Below, piece after piece: positions 35,062 to 44,800 of a stretch of DNA of 64,000 bases. Each line of letters starts with the position of its first letter. Position 1 is the first letter of the stretch. The notes beneath the pieces were generated by a model. It was not told the origin of the DNA. It was given only the letters and a program-made list of their open reading frames with translations, and did no database searches. Source of the stretch: JAUZRW01 sp964549915 (GTDB taxonomy: Bacteria; Chloroflexota; Anaerolineae; Aggregatilineales; Phototrophicaceae); the NCBI GenBank assembly GCA_964549915.1, contig CAZJWX010000007.1, positions 53,816 to 117,815 on the forward strand. Reading direction: 5' to 3'. A program made the translations under genes and the position numbers.

Positions 35062-36456
35062 TCAATCCTGCGGTTTGCTCTGTTCGTCTGGCTCTGTGTG
35101 GATGGTGATGCGAGCCAGTTCCGGCATCGCACCGCGCAAGCTGACCTCGGCGGATTCCGCCAGTTCATGGGCGGCTTCCAGGCTGATCTGCGGCGGCAGT
35201 GCGGCGTGCAGATTCAGGGCGAATCCGTGCGGGGTGGCATGGGTGGCGAAGTGATGCCAGCCCACGTGCGGGTAAGCCGCCTGCAAATAGGCACGGGCAC
35301 GCTTGCAGATGCGCTCAGCCTGCGATTGCGAGGTCGCGCTGCTCTCGGCGGCGGCCTGCGGCTGGCGCGGCTCAATATGGGTGACCACACGCCCCACAGA
35401 CGGCAGGGCGCGTACCAGTTCGCGCTCCAATGCGCTGACCTGGGCGTGGGCGTCGTGCAGCGTCTGCCCGGCAGGGACTTCGACATGCAGTTCCAGCAAA
35501 CCGCTGCCACCTTCTTGCAGGAGGTGCACCTCATGCGTGCTCAGTCCCAGGCCATCCGCCAGCGCACGGGCCACCAGAATCGGATCATCGGCGTCGGCAT
35601 TCTGCGCCAGAAATTGCACCTTCACTTCGGATACGCCGGGGAATGCTTCCCGCAGTTGCTGTTCGATCTTGCGAGCGAGGCTCTCGCTGTGGTCGGCGGT
35701 CATGGCGGGGGGTACGAGCAAATCGAGGTCGATGTGGGCGTCATCGGCGGTTCCCCGGCTGCGCACCCGCAGGATCTCCGGCAGCGCCGCACCCGCTGCC
35801 AGGGCATCGCGCACCTGTTGCGACGTGAAGGGCGCTGTATCCACCAGCACGCTCCCGGTCTGGCGCACGATTTGCCACGCAGCATGGGCAATCAGCGCGA
35901 TGACGACCAGCGCGGCGGCGGCATCAATCCAGGCCAGCCCGGTCAGCGAGACCAGCGCCGTGCTGCCGATCACCGAGAGCGTCACATAAACATCCGCGCG
36001 CGTATTGCGTGCATCCGCCAGCAAAATCTCGCTCTGCAAGCGCCGCCCCGCCCGAATCTGGTAGGTGCTGACGCCGATGTTCATCAGGAGCGTCGCCCCC
36101 AGCACAGCGAACAACAGCGCGTTGATCTCCGGGATCATCTGGGTCTGCAACCGTTCCAGCACACCTTGCAGCATCTCCCAGGCCGTCAGCAGCAGCAGGC
36201 CACCGACCAGCAGCGCCGCCAGCGTCTCGAAGCGGCGATGACCATAGGGATGATCCTCGTCTGGGGGTCGGGCTGCAATGCTGGTCGCGACCAATCCCGC
36301 CACGTTCCCGGCACCGTCCGTCAACGAATGGAAGCCATCCGCCAATACCGCCAACGAGCCGCTGAAGGCCCCCAGCAGGATCTTGCCGAAGGCGACCAGC
36401 ACATTGAGAAAGAGGGTGATCAGCAGGACGCGCCTGACCTGTTGTGTGCGGGACAT
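35062..36456 (-). CDS. CDF-family cation efflux transporter with extended C-terminus
   Basis: 464 residues. An N-terminal six-TM domain (about 8-205) carries SGSLAVLADGFHSLTDGAGN and HPYGHRRFETLAAL, the CDF metal-binding HxxxD-type sites on TM2 and TM5. A long cytoplasmic region follows that I read as three successive ZT-dimer-like modules starting near residues 210, 296 and 378 (VDTAPFTSQQVRDAL, LSTHEVHLLQEGG, YPHVGWHHFATHATPHG). Normal CDFs have one. It exports Zn2+, Mn2+ or Fe2+ using the proton gradient; the exact metal is unknown. No metal regulator is adjacent. Confidence 0.88.
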   Translation of the reverse strand: MSRTQQVRRVLLITLFLNVLVAFGKILLGAFSGSLAVLADGFHSLTDGAGNVAGLVATSIAARPPDEDHPYGHRRFETLAALLVGGLLLLTAWEMLQGVLERLQTQMIPEINALLFAVLGATLLMNIGVSTYQIRAGRRLQSEILLADARNTRADVYVTLSVIGSTALVSLTGLAWIDAAAALVVIALIAHAAWQIVRQTGSVLVDTAPFTSQQVRDALAAGAALPEILRVRSRGTADDAHIDLDLLVPPAMTADHSESLARKIEQQLREAFPGVSEVKVQFLAQNADADDPILVARALADGLGLSTHEVHLLQEGGSGLLELHVEVPAGQTLHDAHAQVSALERELVRALPSVGRVVTHIEPRQPQAAAESSATSQSQAERICKRARAYLQAAYPHVGWHHFATHATPHGFALNLHAALPPQISLEAAHELAESAEVSLRGAMPELARITIHTEPDEQSKPQD

Positions 36457-36494
36457 GGGGCTTTCCGTGCTCTGGTACGAATGGTTACTCGTTT

Positions 36495-36582
36495 AACAAG
36501 GTATCTCTTCTAGCCTGTCCTGGCCTCAAAACGGGTTGTTTTGTGTGAGAGTGTGGAATGGTAAATCCACGCCAGTGGCTTT
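36495..36582 (+). repeat. Dispersed intergenic repeat R1, copy D
   Basis: AACAAGGTATCTCTTCTAGC, then CTGTCCTGGCCTCAAAACGG, GTTGTTTTGTGTGAGAG and TAAATCCACGCCAGTGGCTT. It lies between the CDF gene start and the LCP gene stop. Confidence 0.85.
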
Positions 36583-36709
36583 AACGATACGCCGGAAAGA
36601 CCCTGTTCGGCAATCAGGAAGTCCTCAATTAGACCAGGTGAAAGGTCAGGCTCGGAGCGCCGAGGCACAGATTTTGGAGTGGATCAGTGATCGCCGCGAT
36701 TCGCGACCC

Positions 36710-37639
36710 TCAGCGCCAGTAATCCTCGCCGAAGATCTCCGTCAGCAGTTGCGGCAGCCGCTCCCGGTCTGGCACGCGCACGGTCTCATTGCGATAGGTA
36801 TAGTTGAAGCTGTACTGCTGATTGATCGACCCGACAGTCACCGCGTCACGCTCTACCCGCATCATCGCCACACCCAGCGGAATCAATTCGTCGGTGGCGA
36901 TGTTGGTGTAGACGTGCCCCTCCAGGGTTTGCAGCAGGTCAGGCACAGAAATCAGCAGTTCGCGCAGCACGGTAGGATCGCTGACCCGTTCGAAGACGCT
37001 GGTGACGACCTGCAACTGCCGCTGCCCTCGTGCGTAATCGTTGTCGCCATGCCGGGTGCGGGCGTATTTCAGCGCCGTCTCGCCATCCACCTCCTGCAAA
37101 CCCGCCTCGATGAAGAAGGGATCAATGCCGTAATTCATGTCCGGGTAGGTCGGGTCGTAGATGTCATACGGTACATCCAGCGTGATGCCGCCGATGGCAT
37201 CGATGAAGCCGATGAAGGCCTCAAAATCGAAGGCCACATAGGCGTCGATGTACATGCCAAAATTGAGCTGCAAGGTATCGATGGCGAAGTACGGGCCGTA
37301 CCCTTCTGCGCGGCTCTCTCCTCGCACGAGCAATGTGTTGATGCGCACCAGTTCATCCTCCAGGTCGATGATGGCGACATGCAAATCACGGGGAATATCC
37401 AGGATGCCGATGCGCTGCGTCGCCGGATCGTAGCTGACGAGCATGATGGCATCGGTACGAACGTTGAGGTTATCCCGCGCTCCAGGACGGCGATCCATCC
37501 CCAATACCAGGATGTTGAAGCGCGTTTCGCCATCCCAGCGCACGGCCTCGGTCGGCATTTCGACAGCTTGCTGCGCCTGCGTTGGCAAGCTTCCCAGCAG
37601 CAGCGCCAGCGAAATCAGCAGAAGAAGGGTTCTATGCAT
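36710..37639 (-). CDS. LytR-CpsA-Psr (LCP) family protein
   Basis: 309 residues from ATG 37639 with GAGGA eight bases upstream; a TTG 15 bases earlier is less likely. The signal peptide (about 1-24) is followed by the LCP domain: FNILVLGMDRRPG, RTDAIMLVSYDPATQRIGIL, DIPRDLHVAI and ALKYARTRHGDNDYARGQRQ, which carry the conserved Asp and Arg residues that bind the polyprenyl-pyrophosphate substrate. LCP enzymes attach glycopolymers to peptidoglycan outside the cell. There is no membrane anchor beyond the signal sequence. Confidence 0.93.
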   Translation of the reverse strand: MHRTLLLLISLALLLGSLPTQAQQAVEMPTEAVRWDGETRFNILVLGMDRRPGARDNLNVRTDAIMLVSYDPATQRIGILDIPRDLHVAIIDLEDELVRINTLLVRGESRAEGYGPYFAIDTLQLNFGMYIDAYVAFDFEAFIGFIDAIGGITLDVPYDIYDPTYPDMNYGIDPFFIEAGLQEVDGETALKYARTRHGDNDYARGQRQLQVVTSVFERVSDPTVLRELLISVPDLLQTLEGHVYTNIATDELIPLGVAMMRVERDAVTVGSINQQYSFNYTYRNETVRVPDRERLPQLLTEIFGEDYWR

Positions 37640-37967
37640 GATACAAATCCTCAAAATTGTCGCGAAATATCGCGGATGATGTTGAATTCTGGAGGCAATG
37701 ATAGCAAAAGCCCCCGCCGCCTACCTGACGACTGCGCCACGCTGTGCATATCCTGGCGCATTGCTTACGCCTTTTTTGCACTTCGGCGCTGCCGCATCCC
37801 ATGAGAACAGGGCACAATCGCCGCGAAAGCGTGCCATCATCTCCCCGCTGCTGATGCCTACAGCGAGCGCGATGGGTTGCGATTGGCCTGAATGCCCTCG
37901 CGCAACCCCGGCATTCGCAGTAGAGTCAGGCAACCACTCGTTCCCGAATCGCGAAAGGCTGACCCAT
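37640..37967. other. Intergenic region LCP-MBL
   Basis: This 328-bp divergent gap holds an 8-bp stem GGGTTGCG/CGCAACCC (37874-37908, loop 19) about 60 bases before the MBL start codon, possibly an operator. Reading frames here lack coding character, although one is open and in frame with the MBL gene. Confidence 0.5.
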
Positions 37968-38645
37968 ATGCAGAAAATTATCGAAGGACTCTACCAGGTC
38001 GGCAGCGCCGTCAACGTCTTCTTGCTGGAAACCGACCCCGGCGAATTGACCGTGCTGGATAGCGGCATGCCGGGGAATACACGCGCCATCCTGGAGGCAG
38101 CCTCGCAACTGGGCTACCAGCCGGATGCAATCCAGCACATTCTGGTTTCACACGCCGACCTGGATCATGTCGGGAGCCTCGCCGGGCTGAAGCAGGCGAC
38201 CGGGGCACAGGTCTACGCAGGGCGGGAAACCACGAACTACCTGCGCGAGGGCAAAGCGCCGCCCCACGCAGCCGCGCTGAACTGGCTCATGGCACCGATG
38301 CAGAGCCTGATGATCCCGAAAGTGACCGTCGAACAGGTGCTGGAAGACGGGCAGGTCATCGACATCGGCGGCGGTATTGAGGCCATCGCCGCACCCGGAC
38401 ACACGCCAGATAACGTCTGCTACTTCTGGCAGCGCGAGCACATCCTCTTCGCGCCGGATCTATTCTTCGCCATGAGCGGATCACTGGGGCTGACTCCGTC
38501 CTTCATCACCTGGGACACGAAACAGGCACGGGAGAGCGCCAGGCGGGTGATGGTACGTGCGCCGCAGATCATCTGCGTGGGACATGGCCCCTCGTTCGAC
38601 CTCGCCGTGACGCCGGACGCCGCTGCCGCAGTCATCGCACCCTGA
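37968..38645 (+). CDS. MBL-fold protein with HxDxDH motif
   Basis: 225 residues from ATG 37968. The MBL fold is evident from VNVFLLETDPGELTVLDSG, the metal motif SHADLDHVGS (His62, Asp64, Asp66, His67; the usual second His is Asp), APGHTPDNVCYFW and FAPDLFFAM, ending CVGHGPSF with the last His. The substitution of His64 by Asp is a known minority variant and would change the metal site. The substrate is unknown. An upstream in-frame extension is rejected because it lacks coding character. Confidence 0.82.
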   Translation: MQKIIEGLYQVGSAVNVFLLETDPGELTVLDSGMPGNTRAILEAASQLGYQPDAIQHILVSHADLDHVGSLAGLKQATGAQVYAGRETTNYLREGKAPPHAAALNWLMAPMQSLMIPKVTVEQVLEDGQVIDIGGGIEAIAAPGHTPDNVCYFWQREHILFAPDLFFAMSGSLGLTPSFITWDTKQARESARRVMVRAPQIICVGHGPSFDLAVTPDAAAAVIAP

Positions 38646-38827
38646 CGAACGGCGGTGGGCACAGGACGCCTGCGGTCACCCACCTGGACAGAATGCCATG
38701 ATTCGATCTTACTAATCCTCACTATACATGTGATACATTATCAAGGTATACGCCAAAGAAGGCGAAGACTCGCTCTACCAGGCACAACGTTCGCCGATGG
38801 AACCACCTGGGCTGCCATGATCGCGCC

Positions 38828-40051
38828 CTAGCCTTGCAGCGTCGGCTGCGGCGTGGTGCAGATGGGCGGCCCGCCCGGTGGGTAGACCCAGGTCTGCGCC
38901 AGGTTGGCGACAGCCGCCATCTCCTGAAATTCTTCGTAGAGCCGCAGCAGATTGGTGCAATCGCCCTGAACTTCTGCGGCCTGCCCCTGAATGAACCAGC
39001 ATTCCAGGGTGCGCTCTTCGATGGGCACGCCCTGGGCGACTTCCAGCGAGGTGCAGCGGCTCATGGCTTGCTGCGCCTGCGGGTAATCCCCCTGCAAATA
39101 GTATTCGCGCCCCAGGCGGTACCACCCCTCCGACCACCCCGGCGCACGTTCCGTCACCTGCCCGCACCAGTCAATCGCTGCTTCGCGTTCAGCGAGGTTG
39201 CTGCTGAGTTCGCACAGGCGAATCCGCGCCTTGACATTTCCTTCGTCGAAGGCCAGCACGTTGAAGTAGAACGCCGTCGCTCGATCTGCATCGCCGACTT
39301 GCAGCGCGTAGGAGGCCCGCTCGAAGTAGAGGTGTAGCAAGCGGCTGTTGACTGCGATGGCCTGCTCGATGGCCAGCGCCGCCTCGTCGTAGCGCCCCAG
39401 GTCGCGATAGGCCAGGGCCAGCACCCAGTAGGCATCCGCCAGCCAGGAGGGGGCGCTCGTCTGCGCGATTTCGACGCCGCGTTGGGCTTCGCGCAGGGCA
39501 GCATCGAAGAGTCCCCGGCTGGCGTAGGACAGGGAGAGCGCCAACCGTGCGGGCATATTCTGCGGATCGCGCCCGATGACGCGCAGGGCAGTGCGGGCGG
39601 CGTCTTCCGGCAGGTTGTTGATTTGCTGAGTCAGCGCGTGCGCCCCGACGACGCGCATATCCGAGGGATAGCGGCGGATGAGGTCCTCTGTGAGCGCCAG
39701 CGCCTCCGCCCGATGATGATCCGTGTTGTAATCAACATAGCTGCGATAGAGCAGAATCCGCGCCAGCAGCACGGCAGCATCCAGGTCGGCGGGGTCATGG
39801 TCGCGCATCTGGCTGGCATAACGCGCCGCCCGTTCCAGATCGCCCTGGGAAAGCGCCGCCTGGACATCGGCGAGAGTCAGATTAGCGGCGTCCGGTTCCA
39901 GCCAGACCCGCATCCAATCCACAATCTGTGCCTGACCAAGCCAGCCGACCAGGGCACAGAGGCCGATCAACGTCAGCAGGGGCAAACAGCCCTTCCAGCG
40001 GGAACGGCGCGGACGAAAGGTGAGGTTCGAGCGCTGGCGGTCGATGCGCAT
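38828..40051 (-). CDS. TPR-repeat protein with N-terminal membrane anchor
   Basis: 407 residues. A basic N-terminus (RRSRWKG) precedes one TM helix at about 23-42, then TPR motifs cover about 58-345 (examples DAAVLLARILLYRSY, ADAYWVLALAYRDLGRYDEA, SEGWYRLGREYYLQGDYPQA). There are several cysteines near the C-terminus (RCTSLEV, LECWFIQG, GDCTNLL, PICTTPQ). It is orientated with the TPRs outside and probably serves as an envelope protein-interaction scaffold. TATACT -10 lies about 45 bases before the start. Confidence 0.8.
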   Translation of the reverse strand: MRIDRQRSNLTFRPRRSRWKGCLPLLTLIGLCALVGWLGQAQIVDWMRVWLEPDAANLTLADVQAALSQGDLERAARYASQMRDHDPADLDAAVLLARILLYRSYVDYNTDHHRAEALALTEDLIRRYPSDMRVVGAHALTQQINNLPEDAARTALRVIGRDPQNMPARLALSLSYASRGLFDAALREAQRGVEIAQTSAPSWLADAYWVLALAYRDLGRYDEAALAIEQAIAVNSRLLHLYFERASYALQVGDADRATAFYFNVLAFDEGNVKARIRLCELSSNLAEREAAIDWCGQVTERAPGWSEGWYRLGREYYLQGDYPQAQQAMSRCTSLEVAQGVPIEERTLECWFIQGQAAEVQGDCTNLLRLYEEFQEMAAVANLAQTWVYPPGGPPICTTPQPTLQG

Positions 40052-40302
40052 ACGAATAGTGCCCGATGGTATCGAGGTTGATTGTTGCAGAGTATAGCGC
40101 GTCCACCCCTACCCCGCACCCGGAAACGGCGATGTTACAGGGTTGTTATACGGAGCCTTGTTTGCCGCTTCGCTCTTCGCGCCTCGAATATACGGCTGGT
40201 TGACCCATACAAGTACGAATTGGGATCAAATTCGCTGCCTCATCGGCGCAATGTGCGGTATACTCGCGGCGTCCCCCCAGAAGAGCGTGACGAGGGATCG
40301 TC

Positions 40303-40560
40303 GTGATACTATTGATCGTCTGCGAAGTGGAGACCGAGGATCTCGCGGGAGAGTTGTTCGTCGCCGTCAAGACGCGCCTGTATCCGCTGGCACGCTGGCA
40401 CAACCTGCACCATTCGGGCGGAATCCTGGAGATGAGCTACATCGTTTATGAGCAAGATGTGGAGGATGCACTGGCATTGGCGCGAAGCCTGCTGGATGAA
40501 TTTGGCTTCCCGCAGGCGTACATCGGCCTGCAAGAGAATCCGCCGCTGCCGGGTGGGTAA
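40303..40560 (+). CDS. Small hypothetical protein
   Basis: 85 residues from a GTG with GAGGG seven bases upstream and a TATACT -10 near 40257. Alpha/beta pattern: MILLIVCEVETEDLAGELFV, ILEMSYIVYEQDVEDALALA, LLDEFGFPQAYIGL. There is no known domain. The composition and ribosome binding site support a real gene. It is single and unlinked. Confidence 0.55.
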   Translation: MILLIVCEVETEDLAGELFVAVKTRLYPLARWHNLHHSGGILEMSYIVYEQDVEDALALARSLLDEFGFPQAYIGLQENPPLPGG

Positions 40561-40676
40561 CGGCGAAATTAAGCCAGAGCTGTAGTGCTGAGCGCGTGTT
40601 TGTAGATGAAATTGTTATGATGCGAGGAAGGCATTGGGAACGCACGGGGGCGCTCCCACTCGTTTGGCTGGATTGC

Positions 40677-41417
40677 TCAGTCCAGGTCGAGGACGATATG
40701 GAGGGCACCGTATTCGCCACCACCCGCGTGGCTCACACGGAGCGTATACGTGCCGTCTTCAATGATCAACTGATTGCTGATGCGCGAATTCATGGAGATG
40801 AGGCTGCCGTCCTGGCGCAGAATGTCGTCGCTGGCAGCAACGGGTTCGCCCTCAGCATCAACCACTACGATGATCGGATCGACTTCATTGTCGTAGACCG
40901 ATTCGACATCCACGCTCAGCGCCTGCCCGGCCTCGGCTTCGAAGTGATATTCCAGCACGCGGTTTGTGGCCATACGCGCTTCGACCAATTCGCCGCTCTC
41001 AATCGTGCCGCGATCCAGCACTTCCACACCCTGGCGATCCAGGAAGCGGTCGAAATCTTCCGCAGCGCTGCGGCGGTCTTGCATCTGCTCATAGGCCACG
41101 CCGCGGTTCAAAAACGCGCTCACCAATTGCGGGTCCAGTTCGATGACGCGGGTGTAGTCTTCCACAGCTTCGGCGTATTCGCCGCGAGTCTGGTGTACCA
41201 GACCCATGTCCCAGTAATCGTATGCGGTGAAGGTCGGCGCGATCTCTTCCACATAGGGCTGGATCTCGACTCCGGCAGCGCTGGGCTGCTTGGCGGGTTC
41301 CACTACGAACAGGTCATTCAGGGCGTCCAGGCCGAAGAGGATGATCCCCACCACCAGGAGGGCTTCCACCGATTTCACGACCCAACGGTTGGGATACGCA
41401 TTCAACTCTCTAAACAT
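40677..41417 (-). CDS. Membrane-anchored TPR and PPC-like domain protein
   Basis: 246 residues. An N-terminal TM at about 13-34 (VKSVEALLVVGIILFGLDAL) is followed by TPR motifs at about 66-132 (YWDMGLVHQTRGEYAEAVED, SAFLNRGVAYEQMQDRRSAA). The C-terminal beta domain at about 140-246 (YHFEAEAGQALSVDVESVYD, DPIIVVVDAEGEPVAASDD, GTYTLRVSHAGGGEYGALHI) resembles PPC (bacterial pre-peptidase C-terminal) domains. It is likely extracytoplasmic. The ribosome binding site is GAGGT. Confidence 0.78.
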   Translation of the reverse strand: MFRELNAYPNRWVVKSVEALLVVGIILFGLDALNDLFVVEPAKQPSAAGVEIQPYVEEIAPTFTAYDYWDMGLVHQTRGEYAEAVEDYTRVIELDPQLVSAFLNRGVAYEQMQDRRSAAEDFDRFLDRQGVEVLDRGTIESGELVEARMATNRVLEYHFEAEAGQALSVDVESVYDNEVDPIIVVVDAEGEPVAASDDILRQDGSLISMNSRISNQLIIEDGTYTLRVSHAGGGEYGALHIVLDLD

Positions 41418-41891
41418 GGTGTTTTCTACCTCGGAACAAAGAACAGTTTGGGACGGTCGGATGCATTTACCATATCACAAAACGTCTTTCGATGGCTACT
41501 GCCGCCTGCAAATCGTCGGGAAGTCTCATGTGGGGGTTAGTTAGCTTTGCGCAATCTTATGCGCCTAGGCTGGGGTCAGGCTGTGAATGGGCAGCGCAAG
41601 AACGGCTGCACAACGAATTGGTGCAGCAACCGTACAGAGCATATGAGCGTTTGCACAGAATAGGCGTAGCGCGACAAACCGCCAGTCCATTGAGGGCACA
41701 GCGTTTCTGGCTGGCGTTTCTGGCTGTAGGAAAATCGCATGCGCACCGGACTGGCGAGGAAACCCGCCCCGGGCTGATGTCCCGTTCACAGGAATTTCTT
41801 ATGCCCGGCGCGTAAGGTACATCACCATCGCACAATCTAAGTAATGTACTGTCGTATGCGGCGACTGTTCACTGAGTTAGAGCATGGATTT
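41418..41891. other. Intergenic region upstream of the kinase-STAND gene
   Basis: This 474-bp divergent gap has a 7-bp inverted repeat GCTGCAC/GTGCAGC (41605-41627) and a perfect 13-bp tandem duplication GCGTTTCTGGCTG (41701-41726). No gene or RNA is supportable. Confidence 0.5.
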
Positions 41892-44800
41892 ATGAGACCC
41901 AATACGACCTTCATCAACAACCGTTTCGAAATCAAGCCGGATGATGCCGACTCGTTTCTGGGTCAGGGCGGCATGGGCGCTGTCTATCGCGGGGTCGATG
42001 CAGTCACGCGCCAGGAAGTAGCCGTCAAAATGCTCAAGGCGGATCCAATCCGGCGCAATCCAGACCTGATTCGGCGTTTCGAGCGCGAAGGCGAAGCGCT
42101 GCGCCAGCTCAACCACCCCAATATTGTCAAGATGCTGGATGCCTGCGAGTGCGACGGGGCGCATTACCTCGTCATGGAATATGTCGGCGGCGGATCGCTG
42201 CGGGCAGTGCTGGAAAAAGAGAAGCAGCTCAGCGTACAGCGTGCTCTCTACATCGCCCTTGATCTGGCGGATGCCCTGACGCGGGCGCATCGCCTGGGGA
42301 TTTTGCACCGCGACATCAAGCCGGATAACGTGCTGCTGGCAGAAGATGGCACCCCACGCCTGACCGACTTCGGCATGGCACGCCTGGGTAGCGAGCCGCA
42401 CATCACGGAAGACGGGGCCATCGTGGGCACCATGGCCTACATCGCGCCGGAGGTCTTCCAGGGCAACGAACCGGACGAGCGCTCGGACATCTGGTCGTTC
42501 GGCATCATGCTCTACGAGATGCTCGTCGGGCAGCGTCCCTTCCCACAGATGGAGGCCGCCCCCCTCATCAACGCCATCCTGACTCATCCCGTGCCGCGCA
42601 TCGAACAGGTACGCCCGGATTTACCGACTGCCCTGGTCGATCTGGTGCAGCGCATGCTGGAAAAGAACCGCGACGCCCGCATCCCCAGCGTGCGCATGGT
42701 CGGCGTGGAACTCGAAGTGGTCATTCGCGGTGCAACGACCAGTTTGCAGCGCGTCGTCTCGGCGGATGATTCCACCGGACGCTTTCAACTGCACACCACC
42801 GAATTCCCGCCAATCTCCGATGTGGAGCGCATTCGCATCCCCCACAACTTACCCAACCAACCCACCGCCTTCGTCGGACGCGAGCAAGAACTGGCGGACG
42901 TCAGCGAATTGTTCCGCTCTGGTGCCAGGCTGGTGACGCTGCTCGGCCCTGGCGGGATCGGCAAGACGCGCCTCGCCCTGCACCTCGCCGAGCGCAACCT
43001 GGAAACCTTCGGCGATGGCGTCTACTTCGTGCCGCTGGCCTCCATCGAAGACGCCAGCTTCATCGTCTCCACCATTGCCGAGCAAATCGGCCTGGAGTTC
43101 AGCAGCGCCGATACGCGCGACGACCTGCTCAACTACCTGCGCGAGAAGCGTATGCTGCTGATCCTGGATAATTTCGAGCATGTGACGGACGGCGCAGGGC
43201 TGGTCAGCGATTTGCTGAGCGCATCGCCCGAATTGTGCGTGGTGGCGACCTCACGCGAGCGGCTGCGGCTGCGCGGCGAACAAATCTACGAAGTCGGTGG
43301 CATGATGATCCCCAACGAATTGGGAGAGAATCCGGATTGGCTGGTACAGCTTCCCGCCGCCAAGCTCTTCACGCAGAGCGCCTTGCGCGTGATGCCGGAT
43401 TTCGCCATTGATGACCAGGAAACCGCGCACAATGTCGCCGAAATCATCCGGTTGGTGCAGGGGCTGCCCCTGGGCATCGAACTGGCGGCGGCCTGGTTGG
43501 AGGCGCTGCCGCTGGAAGAGATCGTCTCCGAAGTGCGCGGCAGCCTGGATTTCCTGGAGACGGATTTGCGCGATGTACCCGAACGCCACCGCAGCATCCG
43601 CTCCCTCTTCGATTATTCCTGGAATCTGATGACTCCCGAAGAGCAGGCGAGCTTCCTCAAGCTCTCGGTCTTCCGGGATGGTTTCGCCCGCGAAGCCGCC
43701 CAAACAGTGGCGGGAGCCTCGCTGCGCACGCTGACGAATCTGGTCAACAAGTCGCTGCTGCGGCGCGACCCGCTGGGGCGCTTCTTCGTGCATGAAATGC
43801 TGCGCCAGTATGCCGAAGAGAAACTGCGCGACCAGCCGGAGGTGAAGATGGCAACGTACAGGGCACATGCCCAGTATTACGCGCAGTTCGCCGCGAAGCT
43901 GGCATCAGCCTTCAACACACAGCGTGAAATCAACGCTATTCGCGCGATGGACGCCGAGATTGAAAATGTCCGCCTGATGTGGCGCAACGTCGTGGAGCAC
44001 GGGCATTACCCCCTGCTGGACGATGTGCAGGATACGATGATCTTCTATTATCTGGCGCACAGCCTGCTGCTGGAGGGGCACACAGCCTTCAAGAGCCTGG
44101 CGGATGCGCTGGAAGCTGCCGGGGATAGCGGAGACCGCTACTGGCGGGCGCGGGTGCGGCAGGCATGGCTGGCCACTCGCTTCGGCGCACATGACGAAGT
44201 GCTGCGGCTGAACTGGGGCGCGGTCGAATATTTCGAGGAGCGCGACCTGCTGGAACTGTCGTATGCACACAATGGCCTGAGCTACGCACACATGGCCTAT
44301 GGCGACTACGATGAGGCCATCGCCTGCGCCCAGGCCGCGTTGAATGCCTGCAATAGCGCCTCGCAGCGCGACCCTGAAACGCGCAAACACGTCATGCCCT
44401 GGTATATGAGCATGGGCAACATGGGCTACGCGCACTTCCTGCGCGGGGATTTCAAGATCGCACGCGACATCTACGAGACTGTGCTGCAAGCGGTGGAGAC
44501 GATGGAATACTCGCCCACCGGGATCGCGTATTCCAAGAATAACCTGGGCGAAATCCTGCGCGAGACGGGCGAGACCCGGCGGGCGCATCGCCTCTTCCAG
44601 GAAGCCTACGACCTCTTCGCCACCATGCAACAAAAGCGCGGCATGGCGTTCACGCTCAATAACCTGGGTGGGCTGCTCTTCATGGAAGGCAATTACCGGG
44701 AAGCCCTGGAAGCCTACCAGCGCAGCTACCAGCTACACCGCGAAATCGGCGACCGCATGGGCACGGCGCATTCGCTCAGCCTGCTGGGGAATGTCGCTGC

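Noticed and set aside
41701..41726. 13-bp tandem duplication
   Set aside because: Only two copies, no coding consequence; probably a neutral slip.
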